Source: Shewanella fidelis ATCC BAA-318
GTDB taxonomy: Bacteria; Pseudomonadota; Gammaproteobacteria; Enterobacterales; Shewanellaceae
Reading direction: 5' to 3'
Assembly: GCF_000518605.1 (NCBI RefSeq)
Contig: NZ_KI912458.1
Coordinates: 310,001-374,000, forward strand
Length of the DNA: 64,000 nt
Shown here: piece by piece, positions 17,187 to 27,872 of the stretch
Numbering within the stretch: position 1 is the stretch's first letter
How the letters are laid out: every line of letters begins with the position of its first letter
The notes under the pieces: generated by a model
Seen by the model: the letters and a program-made list of their open reading frames with translations, nothing else
Told to the model about the DNA's origin: nothing
Database searches by the model: none
Position numbers and translations under genes: made by a program

Positions 17187-19259
17187 CTATTCAATCACAC
17201 GGCGAAATGGCGGCAAAGCATCTAGCAGTGACTTGCCATAACGCTTGGTCACTAAACGTCGATCAAGAATGGTAATTCTGCCGTAATCTTGCTCTTTACG
17301 TAATAATCTACCACAGCTTTGCACTAGTTTACGTGACGCATCTGGAATGGTTAATTGCAAAAACGGGTTTCCGCCTTTGATTTTAATGTATTCCGAATGA
17401 GCTTGCTCAACGGGTGATGTTGGTACTGCAAAAGGCAATTTAGTAATAATAAGGTTAGTCAGGTATTCTCCGGGTAAATCGAGACCTTCAGAAAAGCTAC
17501 CTGTACCAAAGATAATACTCGGTTTACCTGCATCGCAGCGCGCTTTGTGCTGTTTTAAGATCTCTTGCCTTGGCATAGTACCTTGGATAAGTAAGCCCGT
17601 TTTGATTTTCGATTCAACTAAATCGGCTACTTTCTCCATTTGCCAGTATGATGCAAATAGCACTAGGCTTGCAGATTCATCCTCAACAAGGGCAACGATG
17701 TGCTTTGCTAACTCGTCAGTGTATTTATCATCTGTCGGCTCACAATCCATTTTAGGTAAAAAGAGTGTAGCATTTTGCTCAAAATCAAAAGGTGAATCTA
17801 AGGCCAAATAGCGGCTGCCGTCATTTATCGATAAGCCTACTTGGTGAGTAAAGTGGTTAAAGTTATTGAGAGCTCTCAAGGTTGCACTGCATAACACCAC
17901 GCCAGCCGCTTTATCCCATAATAGGTTTTCAAGCATAAAGCCGACTTCAATAGGCGATGCATTAAATAAGTAGTCAGCTTGCTTGCCACTTAATTGTTCA
18001 ATCCAGCGAGCCATTGGCGCACCTTTGGGGCTGTCTTCCTTAGCCATCATTTTCCAAAGCTTTTGCAGATTTTCTAAGCGCTGCAGCATAAAGCCTGTTT
18101 CTGATAACAAGGCTTCAGATTGGTGCTTAGGGAGCTCACCATCTTTAATCGCTTCATTTAACAGCGATACCATTTTATTAAATTGTTTGAGCGCAAGATT
18201 AGACGCTGTAGCTAAATTTTCAGCCAGTACCATTAACGCAGCTGGTAGTTTGCCATGTTCAAAGCGAAAACGGTTTTCTGGGTTATCAAATTTGGCCGAT
18301 TGTGCATCACAAAACTGGCCAACTTGATTGAGCATCCCAGCAATGTCACCTATATGGTCCAGCATGGATTGCGCAGGAGCAATAATATAGTTGCTCTTAA
18401 TTTGATTCTGCAGCTTGCTAGTGGTTTTAGTGAGTTTTTCTAGCCAGTCATTGGCACCGCGAATAGTGGCTTGTGCGCTACTAAAATCTCGGGCAACAAT
18501 GGGTAAATGATGGGCCTCATCGATGACGTAATAGAGATCTTCTGGTTCAGGCAGAATTACCCCACCACCCAGCTCTAAGTCGGCAAATAACAAACTATGG
18601 TTGGCGATTAATACATCCCAAGTGTCGATATCTTCGCGAGCTTTATGAAACGGGCAGTTGCGATGGCTTGCAAGCTGACGGTGACAACTGTGCTTATCAC
18701 AGGCAATTTGTTGCCATAAATGATCGGCAATAGGCTTAGTTAACGTGTCGCGTTCGCCGTTCCATATACCATCTTGATAGTCTTTTAATAGCCCCTCTAG
18801 CATATCGACTTGGCTTTGATCCGGCTTGGTTTGCCACATCGCCATCTGGCTGCTGTTATCAGGCCCAACTAACATCTCTAATTTCGACAAACAAACATAA
18901 CGCTGGCGACCTTTTACTAAACCAAAGGTAAAGTCCAGACCTGATTGTTGCAGAAAAAACGGTAGATCTTTATGTAGCAATTGCTCTTGTAGTGCCACAG
19001 TCGCAGTTGCAATACAAACTTTTTTCTTACTGGCTAATGCAAGGGGGATTGAACCTAGAATATAAGCAAGAGACTTACCAATACCCGTGCCGGCTTCAAC
19101 AACAATGATCCGTCGCTGCTTGTCATATTCACCAGCGAGCGTTTTGGAGATTTCTGCCACAATATAATTTTGTTCGCGGCGTGGGCGAAAGTTAGGCAAG
19201 GAGGTTGAAATGCCTTTATATATGGTCCGAATTTGGGTTTTAACGTCTGCGGTTAACAT
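17187..19259 (-). CDS. dinG: DinG, ATP-dependent Fe-S DNA helicase
   Basis: A 690-residue superfamily 2 helicase. Walker A lies in EAGTGIGKSLAY (about 54-65), the DEAH box is YVIDEAHHLP (about 243), and the Fe-S cluster cysteines are YVCLSK plus CDKHSCHRQLASHRNC (about 120 and 190-206). The C-terminal helicase motifs (GTGSFSEGLDLPGEYL, QSCGRLLRKEQDYG) are complete. DinG unwinds 5'-tailed, D-loop and R-loop structures. First gene of a six-gene minus-strand run; the LexA box upstream agrees with SOS induction. Confidence 0.95.
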   Translation of the reverse strand: MLTADVKTQIRTIYKGISTSLPNFRPRREQNYIVAEISKTLAGEYDKQRRIIVVEAGTGIGKSLAYILGSIPLALASKKKVCIATATVALQEQLLHKDLPFFLQQSGLDFTFGLVKGRQRYVCLSKLEMLVGPDNSSQMAMWQTKPDQSQVDMLEGLLKDYQDGIWNGERDTLTKPIADHLWQQIACDKHSCHRQLASHRNCPFHKAREDIDTWDVLIANHSLLFADLELGGGVILPEPEDLYYVIDEAHHLPIVARDFSSAQATIRGANDWLEKLTKTTSKLQNQIKSNYIIAPAQSMLDHIGDIAGMLNQVGQFCDAQSAKFDNPENRFRFEHGKLPAALMVLAENLATASNLALKQFNKMVSLLNEAIKDGELPKHQSEALLSETGFMLQRLENLQKLWKMMAKEDSPKGAPMARWIEQLSGKQADYLFNASPIEVGFMLENLLWDKAAGVVLCSATLRALNNFNHFTHQVGLSINDGSRYLALDSPFDFEQNATLFLPKMDCEPTDDKYTDELAKHIVALVEDESASLVLFASYWQMEKVADLVESKIKTGLLIQGTMPRQEILKQHKARCDAGKPSIIFGTGSFSEGLDLPGEYLTNLIITKLPFAVPTSPVEQAHSEYIKIKGGNPFLQLTIPDASRKLVQSCGRLLRKEQDYGRITILDRRLVTKRYGKSLLDALPPFRRVIE

Positions 19260-19284
19260 GAATGCACTAAGCTAATAAATAGTG

Positions 19285-19300
19285 CTGTACATAATAACAG
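19285..19300. promoter_or_regulatory. LexA (SOS) box shared by dinG and polB
   Basis: CTGTACATAATAACAG is a perfect gamma-proteobacterial LexA core (CTGT-N8-ACAG). It lies 26 bp from the dinG start and 60 bp from the polB start in a 100-bp divergent region, so one operator could repress both genes. Confidence 0.85.
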
Positions 19301-19359
19301 TGATTACTTAGCCTAAGAAGCGTTTAGTGATGATTAGTGAATTTAATTGAGAATTAAAT

Positions 19360-21774
19360 ATGAAAATAGCGGTGAATGAGCAACAACTGATTAAGGGCAG
19401 AGTGTTAACTCGGCATGCTATTCACCGACAAGGCCAGTTAGTTTTACAGTATTTTATTCAAACACAGAGTGGCCCAGTAACTGTTGAGGTACTGGAGCAA
19501 GAGCATGTGTGTTTTATCAAATCCGGTGATTATTCAGTGCTTGCGTCAACCGATGCTGTGCAAGGAGTAAGATCGGCCGCGGTTAAATTAACCAGCTTTA
19601 GCGGTGAGTCAGTTATCGCTTTGTATTGTGCTGACGGACGTCAGTTGCGCAATTTAGTTCGAACTTGTAAAGATCTTGATGTAGAGCTTTTTGAAGCGGA
19701 TATTAAGGCTGAACATCGGTTCTTAATTGAACGCTTTATTGCATTAGATGTTGAGTTTTATGGTCAATTTGCTGAAATGATCGGTCAAACCTCAGCTGAG
19801 CCTGTTTTTATTGCCACTAGAGCAAGGCAAGCTGAAACCAATATACATTTGAGTGCAATATCGCTTGATTTTGAGTGTAGTTTTTCAGGAGAGCTTTATT
19901 CCGTTGGCCTTTACGGTCAGTCTGCTGAAGGCGTTGTTTATCGAAAAGTGATTATGGTGGGCACTCCGCCTGAACTAGAACAAGGTCTAGAGCATAATAT
20001 CGAGACTGATTATATTGAGTGGGTTGAACATGAGCTGGCGTTAATTGAACGCTTGATTGCTTGGTTTGCTGAATATGATCCCGACATCATTATTGGCTGG
20101 GCGGTGGTCACTTTTGATTTAGCCTTGCTGTATCGTAGAGCTAAGCATCATGGTATAGCGCTAACTATAGGTCGCGATAAGCAGCCGCTTAGTTGGAAAG
20201 TTGAGGATAAATATCGCCCTGAAACTTTGTCTTTACCGGGTAGGGTGGTATTAGATGGTATAGATTGGCTTAAGGCGGCTTTTTATCAATTCGACCGCTA
20301 TTCTTTAGAGCATGTTGCGCAAGTTTTACTTGATGAAGGTAAGGCCATTCATAACGTTGACAATCGTATGGATGAAATTAATGACTTATTTAATAACGAT
20401 AAACTAGCGCTTGCTCACTACAACATTACTGATAGCCGTCTTGTTTGGGATATTTTTGAGAAAACCCAACTATTTGATTTTGTACTTGAGCGCGCCAAAC
20501 TTACTGGCCTTGAACTTGGTCGGGTTGGCGCATCGGTTGCTGCGTTTAATAATCTTTATTTACCACACTTACATCGCAGTGGTTTTGTGGCGCCAAGTCG
20601 GCCAGCTAGCGATGGTATTGAGAGTCCTGGCGGCTATGTAATGGATTCTGTGCCAGGCTTATACAAACATATTCTGGTTTTAGACTTTAAGAGCTTGTAT
20701 CCCTCAATTATCCGTACCTTTTTGATTGATCCTAAAGGTTTAGTCGAAGGGCTTACTTTAGCTGAAGAGTCAACAGTTCCCGGTTTTCTTGGTGGACGCT
20801 TTAGCCGCAACCAGCCCATTTTGCCTATGTTGATTAAAAAGCTGTCAGAGCAACGCGAATTGGCTAAATCCCATAGTAATGCGCCTTTATCTCAAGCGAT
20901 TAAAATCATTATGAACTCTTTATATGGCGTGCTGGGATCTCGTGGTTGCGTGTTTCATGATGCAAGGCTTGCTAGTTCAATTACGATGCGAGGCCATGAA
21001 ATTATGAAGCAAACTCGTCGTTGGGTTGAGGCTGAGGGTTATGATGTGATCTACGGTGATACAGATTCGACCTTTGTTTGGTTAGGTAATGAGTTTGACG
21101 CTAATTTGATAGAACAAACAGGTCGATACTTAGCCGACAAAATTAATCAATTGTGGCAGCAAAAGTTAGCGCAGGAGTTTGCGTTAACTAGTTATTTAGA
21201 ACTTGAGTTTGAAACCCATTTTGAACACTTTTTCATGCCGACATTAAGAGGATCTGTTGAAGGTTCTAAAAAGCGCTATGTGGGTATAAAGAGTGATTCT
21301 GGCGGTGAACCTAAACTGATTTTTAAAGGCATGGAGCAAGTACGTAGTGATTGGTCTCCTTTAGCACGTCGGGTTCAGTATGAGTTATACCAGCGTTTAT
21401 TTAACCAGCAAGATGTTGTTGCTTACTTGAAGGAGGTTACTGAACAGCTGAATCGAGGCGAGCTTGACGATGAGCTAGTTTTTACCAAATCACTAAGACG
21501 CAACCTAGAGGATTATACTGCTAAATCTGCCCCCCATTTAAAAGCTGCGCGTCGGCTTTGGCAGGTGACCGGAGATGAGCAGTATACTAAACGTGGTTCA
21601 AGAATCGAATATGTTATGACGGTTAATGGCGCCGAACCGATGGGGCACTGCCTTGGCGCAATTGACTATGAATATTATTTATCAAGGCAATTAGAACCCA
21701 TAGCTGAGCCTGTTCTTACTATTTTGAAAACTAATTTCATCGAAATAACCTCAGCGCAGATGTCGTTAATTTAA
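19360..21774 (+). CDS. polB: DNA polymerase II (family B)
   Basis: An 804-residue family B polymerase, slightly longer than the 783-residue E. coli enzyme. Exo I D170/E172 lies in SLDFECSFSGELYSVGL, Exo II in IIGWAVVTFDLALL (D253 kept, but Ala248 replaces the usual Asn) and Exo III in HYNITDSRLVWDIF. Polymerase motif A is DFKSLYPSIIRTF, motif B KIIMNSLYGVLGS, and motif C YGDTDST. It performs translesion synthesis and fork restart. It is divergent from dinG and shares its LexA box. Confidence 0.95.
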   Translation: MKIAVNEQQLIKGRVLTRHAIHRQGQLVLQYFIQTQSGPVTVEVLEQEHVCFIKSGDYSVLASTDAVQGVRSAAVKLTSFSGESVIALYCADGRQLRNLVRTCKDLDVELFEADIKAEHRFLIERFIALDVEFYGQFAEMIGQTSAEPVFIATRARQAETNIHLSAISLDFECSFSGELYSVGLYGQSAEGVVYRKVIMVGTPPELEQGLEHNIETDYIEWVEHELALIERLIAWFAEYDPDIIIGWAVVTFDLALLYRRAKHHGIALTIGRDKQPLSWKVEDKYRPETLSLPGRVVLDGIDWLKAAFYQFDRYSLEHVAQVLLDEGKAIHNVDNRMDEINDLFNNDKLALAHYNITDSRLVWDIFEKTQLFDFVLERAKLTGLELGRVGASVAAFNNLYLPHLHRSGFVAPSRPASDGIESPGGYVMDSVPGLYKHILVLDFKSLYPSIIRTFLIDPKGLVEGLTLAEESTVPGFLGGRFSRNQPILPMLIKKLSEQRELAKSHSNAPLSQAIKIIMNSLYGVLGSRGCVFHDARLASSITMRGHEIMKQTRRWVEAEGYDVIYGDTDSTFVWLGNEFDANLIEQTGRYLADKINQLWQQKLAQEFALTSYLELEFETHFEHFFMPTLRGSVEGSKKRYVGIKSDSGGEPKLIFKGMEQVRSDWSPLARRVQYELYQRLFNQQDVVAYLKEVTEQLNRGELDDELVFTKSLRRNLEDYTAKSAPHLKAARRLWQVTGDEQYTKRGSRIEYVMTVNGAEPMGHCLGAIDYEYYLSRQLEPIAEPVLTILKTNFIEITSAQMSLI

Positions 21775-22008
21775 GGGTTTTGTTATTAATCCACGGCTAA
21801 TTAAATGTTAACGGTTGGTTTAATCTTTTGTTTGTTCTGTATTTGCTAGTTAATTAGGTGCAAAAACTAGCAAATAGTGTGATGTTCGTCTTTGAGTGGT
21901 AGATAATCTTTTGCTAATCTCCGCATTAATCAGGATAGAAAGAAAACAACGGAATGGAAGACGATTTGAATGAAGCAGACTGAACAACATTAAGGTTAGG
22001 CAAATTAA

Positions 22009-23223
22009 ATGAAAAAGACTTTAGTAGCATCGGCTTTGGCCGCAGTAATATTTGTGCCAACAGCATCAGCAATTGAAATCTACAAAGATGACAAAAATGC
22101 GGTTGAAATTGGTGGTTTTATCGATGCTCGAGTGATTAACACTCAAGGTTCTACAGAAGTGGTTGATGGTGCATCTCGTATCAACTTCGGTTTTACTCGT
22201 GAAATGACTCACGGCTGGAAAGCTTACACAAAACTTGAGTGGGGCATTAACCCATTCGGTAACACTGATATTGTCTATAACAGTGAAAGTAACTTTGCAT
22301 CTCAAAGCAGCGACTTCTTAAACAACCGCCTAGGTTATGTTGGTTTAGCTCATGACACTTATGGTTCTATCACCATTGGTAAGCAATGGGGCGCATGGTA
22401 CGACGTAGTTTATAACACTAACTATGGTTTTGTATGGGATGGTAACGCTTCAGGTACTTATACCTACAACAAAGCTGATGGTGCTGTAAATGGTACTGGT
22501 CGCGGTGATAAAACTGTTCAATACCGTAATGCGTTTGGTGATTTCAGCTTTGCGCTACAAGCACAGTTAAAGCAAGATGAGTTTGAAGTTGATGAAGTAC
22601 CAGGTGCTTCTAGCCCAATCTTACCAACTGCTAGCTTTATGAATGTTAAGGCTGCAGGTGTTAACGTACAAAACTCAGTAACAACAGTTGAGTACAACTA
22701 CACATATGGTGGTGCAGCAACTTATAACGTTACTGACAAGCTAACACTTACTGCTGGTTTCAACTTAGGTGAGTTTGAAGCAACAACTTCAGCTGGTAAA
22801 CGTCTAACTGAAACAGATTCTATCTACGGTGTGGGTGCGACTTGGGGTAACTGGGATGCAGAAGGTGTATACGCTGCATTTAACGTAAACAAGCAAGAGT
22901 TCCACGATACAGACAACCTAGGTCGTATGTTGCCAGAAGCATGGGGTCTTGAATCTCTAGCTTCTTACAAGTTTGAAAACGGTATCCGTACTTTCGTTTC
23001 TTACAACATCTTAGAAGCGGGTGATGAGTACGAAGCTGCATACGATGGTGATGTATTCAAGCGTCAGTTCGCAGTAGCTGGTGTGCACTATGTTTGGGAC
23101 TCAAACACAGTACTTTACCTAGAAGGTCGTAAAGACTTCAGTGACTTCTCAGGTGCTAACGAAGAAGCAATGGCTAAGTCTGAAGATGACGGCATCGCAA
23201 TTGGTATCCGTTACACTTTGTAA
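22009..23223 (+). CDS. Gram-negative trimeric porin
   Basis: A 404-residue outer-membrane porin with a 21-residue signal peptide cut after ASA. The mature start IEIYKDDKNAVEIGGFIDAR and the many aromatic/glycine beta strands (NRLGYVGLAHDTYGSITIGKQWG loop 3 region) are typical of general porins, as is a C-terminal strand GIAIGIRYTL, though it ends in Leu rather than Phe. High-expression codon use. Strong terminator follows. Confidence 0.93.
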   Translation: MKKTLVASALAAVIFVPTASAIEIYKDDKNAVEIGGFIDARVINTQGSTEVVDGASRINFGFTREMTHGWKAYTKLEWGINPFGNTDIVYNSESNFASQSSDFLNNRLGYVGLAHDTYGSITIGKQWGAWYDVVYNTNYGFVWDGNASGTYTYNKADGAVNGTGRGDKTVQYRNAFGDFSFALQAQLKQDEFEVDEVPGASSPILPTASFMNVKAAGVNVQNSVTTVEYNYTYGGAATYNVTDKLTLTAGFNLGEFEATTSAGKRLTETDSIYGVGATWGNWDAEGVYAAFNVNKQEFHDTDNLGRMLPEAWGLESLASYKFENGIRTFVSYNILEAGDEYEAAYDGDVFKRQFAVAGVHYVWDSNTVLYLEGRKDFSDFSGANEEAMAKSEDDGIAIGIRYTL

Positions 23224-23270
23224 TTAAGCAGTCAGCTTAACGCTTAGCTAATATATAGTTAAGATAATTT

Positions 23271-23302
23271 AAAACCGAGCTCCGAAAGGGCTCGGTTTTT
23301 TG
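23271..23302 (+). terminator. Porin terminator
   Basis: AAAACCGAGC-TCCGAAAGG-GCTCGGTTTTTT is a 10-bp stem followed by a T run, 47 nt after the porin stop. Confidence 0.9.
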
Positions 23303-23975
23303 TTTTTGTCTAAAATTGGCTTTTCGATGCAGTGGTATAAATTGTAAAAATCTCGTCAATTGTTTGACGAGCCAAAGAAATGTCAGCCTGTTAATTGGCA
23401 ATCTTTAGGTTTGCGGCTAAATTATGCTCAGTTAGGTGGGGTAACTATTTATTGCGTGCTAAGTGCACATTATTCATGATAACTATATGTATCCCCGTGC
23501 TTTTTTGTTGCATTGTCACCTTGTAAATAATATGTTACACGTCGTGTGGTAGAAACCTGGTTTTACGTAGTACTATCTGCATTTCTTTTATTTTAAAAGT
23601 TACCACTTGCCAGTCTAAGGGGACAAACGCACATTGTTTCTCTATTCCTTCCTTTAAATTAAGCTTTGATTTAAATTGCTTTTTAATCAATCGCTTACTT
23701 GCTTGTCTGTTTCGCGTTTTTCTAATGTTTTCATTCTTATGCTTCTACAATTAAAGAAGGGTAGCCTTCTAAATAAACAGTGGTCATTAGCGCTCGCTAA
23801 ATTAGTGTTTACTGCAAAGTTATTGCTGTGAATTTTTAATTAATACAAGTGTTGTAAAAATGTTTCTGATATGTTTTTATTTGTGTGCAAATTCAAGTTC
23901 GATTTAACAAGTATTTAAATATAAAAGTCGAACAGAAGAGCTAAAAAAATAAAAGAAAGTCCAGGGAGATTTACA
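23303..23975. other. Long intergenic region upstream of the TonB-dependent receptor
   Basis: 670 bp with no open reading frame worth calling. It holds one perfect inverted repeat at 23352-23371 (CTCGTCAA-TTGT-TTGACGAG) with no T tract, which may be an operator or an RNA hairpin. The rest is AT-rich leader; the gene is preceded by CAGGGAGA. Confidence 0.6.
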
Positions 23976-26842
23976 ATGCATAAGAGTAATTTATTAGCTA
24001 ACTCAGTGCGTTTCGCGCTTGTTAGTGGTGCTATGGCTGCCGCGTTTACCGCTCCAGCAGTTGTGGCTGCTGATGAAGATGGTGTAGAACGTATTGAAGT
24101 AACTGGTTCACGTATTAAAAGAACTGATCTAGAAACAGCTTCACCTATGACTACTATTACAGCTGAACAAATGGCTGTTCAGGGGATTCAAGACGTAGGT
24201 CAGTTCCTTCAAAATAGTGCAGTTATGTCTGGTTCACCAGCTATGACTACAACTAACAATGGTGGTAACGGTGGTACTTTCGTAGAGCTTCGTGGTCTTG
24301 GTTCTTCTAGAACTTTGGTTTTGGTTAACGGACGTCGACCTGTTTCTTCTGACTTTCAATCAATTCCAAGTTCAATGATTGAGCGTATTGAAGTATTAAA
24401 GGATGGTGCTTCGGCAACATACGGTGCAGATGCTGTAGCAGGTGTTGTTAACATTATCACACGTCGTGATTTTGAAGGAATTGAGGCTACATTCCAGACA
24501 AGTAATTCATTTGATGTAGATGCAAACCAACAAAACAGCTTTAGTTTAGTAGCGGGTAAAGCCTTCGATGATGGTCATCTTGTAGTCGGTGTCGATTATG
24601 TTAAGCAGGATGAAGTCTACCAAGGTGATACAGATGCCAAGGTGATACAGATGTTGACTTTTTAAACAACCCTTGGGTTATTTTTGGCGCAGAGGCTGAA
24701 GAGTCGTTCTGGAAAAATGGCTTAATTGGTGAAGGTCCTGATTCAAATGCATACTTCCTCGGAAGTGGATCAACACCTTGTGGTCAGTATTATTTGGCGT
24801 CAGGTCCAAGCCAAACTAACGGCGTATGTGATGGTGGTATTGCATCTCTTGATGATATGCGTGACTTCACTGATGCAGATACTTATAACTACAACCCTGT
24901 AAACTATCTTCAAACACCTTATGAAAAATTGAACTTTTTCGTAGAAGGTCATTTTGATTTCAACGAGAATGTGTCTGTTTATTCTGAGACACGTATCAAC
25001 CACCGTAAATCTCGCCAAGAATTAGCAGCTGTGCCATACGATACGCGTTATGACCCTGCTTATACTGGTGTAACTCCAGATGGCACATCATTTAATGGTG
25101 TATCTAGAGATAACTTCTATAACCCATTCGGTGAAGACGTTCTGCGTTCACGTCGTCGTATGTTAGAGGGCGGTCGTAGTTTTGAGCAAGATGTTACACG
25201 TTTCCAGCAAGTTATCGGATTTGAGGGTGATATCGGTGATAACTATTACTACGATGTTAACTATAACTATGGACATAGCTCTACAGCCTCTACTGACTTT
25301 GGTCAACTATACGGACCAAACCTAGCTAAGGCTATGGGACCTTCGTTCCAAAATGCTGATGGTGATATTGTTTGTGGTACTCCAGATGCACCTATTGCTG
25401 ACTGTGTTTCAATGAACGTATTTGGCGGTCCAGGTTCTGTTACGCAAGAAATGCTTGATTATGTTTCTGCTCCGTTAATTGATTCTTCAACTTACACACT
25501 TCAAACAGTTACTGCATTTGTTGGTGGCGATGTATTTGAATTGCCAGCAGGTACTCTTTCTGGTGGTTTAGGTTACGAATACCGTAAAGAAGAACTGAAT
25601 GCTGTTAATGATTCAGGTAAGTTTATGGGTGAAGTAACCGGCAATAAAGGTAAAGGTACTTCTGGATCTTTAGAAGTAAACAGTCTTTTCGGTGAATTTG
25701 TTATTCCTGTTCTAGCTGATCTTCCAGCAGTTGAACGTTTAGATCTTAAAGCGGGTATTCGTTATGATGATTTTGATGCATTCGACGCATCAACTACCTA
25801 TCAGTTAGGACTAGAGTGGGGAATCATTGACGGCCTATTGTTCCGCAGTACCTACGGCACCGTATTCCGTGCTCCTGGAATTGGTTCTTTATACGCACCG
25901 GAATCTGATTCATTCCCAAGTGCTACAGATCCATGTCGTTCAGGAAACTGGAACGAGCTAACAAGCACTCAGCAGGGCTATTGTATTGCTGATGGTGTAC
26001 CTGTTGGCGGTAGCAATAACACTGATTCACAGCAGTTAGCGCAAACTGGTGGTAATCCAGAGTTACAACCTGAAGAGGGCGATACTTTCACTGTAGGTGT
26101 AGCATATTCACCTAACTTTGTAGAAGGCTTGGGACTAACAGTTGATTACTGGGCTATTGAACTAGATGATGTTATTGACTCAATCAGTGCTGGTGATTCA
26201 TTAGATGGTTGTTATCTAGGTGGTGTTTCTTCACTGTGTGATAACATCGAGCGAACAAACGGTGAAATTAGTTATATTAACGAAAAATCAGTAAACCTAA
26301 GTCGTATGACTGCTAAAGGTGTTGACGTTGAAGCTAACTATGCGTTAGAAGCTCTTGCTGGAGACTTTGCTTTCAACCTTTCTTGGACTCACTTCCTTGA
26401 GCGTGAAAACCAAGTTTATAACGCAACTACAAATGTTTTTGAAATGGAAGATCTTAATGGTCGTTTCAAAAATGACACAAGTTATGCGACGGATAAACTT
26501 AACTTCACAGCAGGTTACACTTGGGAAGATCTTACTGTTAGTTATAACATGAACTATATCTCGGGTCTTGAATATGATGATTTAACTTATTGGGGAACTA
26601 CTCCAAACGATCCTAACGATCCAAGTAAAGGTAATCACCAATATGAAGTTGATTCATTTGTCTACCATGATGTGACAGTGGCTTATAACTTTGATTTCGG
26701 CACTAAGATCAGTGTTGGTGTTACCAATATTAGTGATGAGCAACCGCCGTATATCGAGCCTGCGTTTAATGGTAGTACAGATGAAAGTACATACCGTTTA
26801 TTTGGACGTAGCTGGTTTGCACGTATTAGCCAGAAGTTCTAA
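23976..26842 (+). pseudogene. TonB-dependent outer-membrane receptor, split by a 17-bp tandem duplication
   Basis: The first frame (23976-24665) encodes a signal peptide cut after VVAA, the TonB-box-like/plug start ERIEVTGSRIKRTDL and plug motifs (LRGLGSSRTLVLVNGRR; DGASATYGADAVAGVVN). It stops at 24665. From 24654 to 26842 a second frame encodes the rest of the plug and the barrel, ending SWFARISQKF with the terminal Phe. At 24621-24653 a 17-bp unit is repeated; removing one copy joins both frames into one 949-residue receptor with no other defect. Substrate unknown. Next to a porin and a TonB operon. It could be a true mutation, reversible slippage or an assembly error. Confidence 0.88.
24621..24653 (+). 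repeat. 17-bp tandem duplication causing the receptor frameshift
   Basis: CAAGGTGATACAGATGC (24621-24637) is followed at once by CAAGGTGATACAGATG (24638-24653). Seventeen is not a multiple of three, so the insertion shifts frame and creates the stop at 24663-24665. Confidence 0.92.
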
Positions 26843-26866
26843 TGTTTAGTTCTTTGTTGTAATAGA

Positions 26867-26895
26867 AACCGCTAACATTAAGTTAGCGGTTTTTT
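26867..26895 (+). terminator. Terminator of the TonB-dependent receptor gene
   Basis: AACCGCTAAC-ATTAA-GTTAGCGGTT is a perfect 10-bp stem followed by eight T residues, 25 nt after the stop. Confidence 0.92.
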
Positions 26896-27019
26896 TTTGC
26901 AATAAATATTTAGATGAAGAGTATTGCTAGGTTTCATGGAAGAGGTTGCTTAAAGCCAAATTCATTTGTAAAGGATGCACTAGAATTTGTAGCTATTCAG
27001 TATAAATATTTAGTCTCCG

Positions 27020-27155
27020 TCCAGGATCGTTTTTCGCTGCCTACTTTTGCGTTGAAATACTTCACAAGGGAGTAACCATTCATCCTGTTATTCGTGTTGA
27101 ATTAGTTTTCTAAAATACCTCTGAGTCGATCAACTTCTAATACTAATTGGTATTA
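27020..27155 (-). repeat. MITE-like repeat, truncated left-half copy
   Basis: On the minus strand, reading from 27155, the sequence starts TAATACCAATTAGTATTAGA and matches the left ~140 bp of the copy at 33018-33357, including a shared CTCCCTTGTGAAGT core and GTAGGCAG. The right end is absent. Confidence 0.8.
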
Positions 27156-27872
27156 TTTTGATTTGACCCTAAATTGTGGATAAACATCTAAAATAATCAA
27201 ATTTTCGGATTAGATTAGTTAACTTGGTTTTTTGCAATCATTAGATAAGCTCAAAACAAGTGTTAGAGTATGGTCAATTTGGTGGAATGTTGACTATAGG
27301 TGAATTATCAATTTTGAGCGCTATATGGCGGCTATTTTGAATTCGGTAAAAAGCGGTGAGTTGATGGAACAATATCCTATTAAAATAGTGCACTAATCCT
27401 ATCTGGTTCAGATTTTCAGAGTTGACAGTATGGTCTTTGTTGATGGTTCAAGCCAACTGAGAGGTTACTAAAGAACGAGCGTTGTTAAAGTTGTGGTTTG
27501 ATCTACATAGTGCAATATAGGCAAATGTTTATCTTAGATATCTCGTATTATAAATGCTTTGTCGAGTAGAACTATTTTTAATGAAGGGTGACAGTTGAAA
27601 ATGCATCTGTTAATTTTTTGTTAAAATGCGGTTTAGTTTTGTTTGTCGTATTTATTCATCTTATCATGCACTTAACCTTTTAGCGTCAGCCTTGCATTTT
27701 TTTTGTTATCAATTTCGTTTACACAATAATTTTTAAAACCTACCTTTTGGCTGTTTTTCATCCTCTAAGCTCGTTTTCTGACAGTTTTTGGCGTTTTCGA
27801 ATGTTGACACAGGTCAACATTTTGTGAAATGATGCCAGCGGGTCTACATCCTCGAAGATGTAGAAAAGGGAA

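Noticed and set aside
24800..25018. Minus-strand frame in the receptor gene
   Set aside because: Antisense to well-conserved receptor sequence; no start signals.
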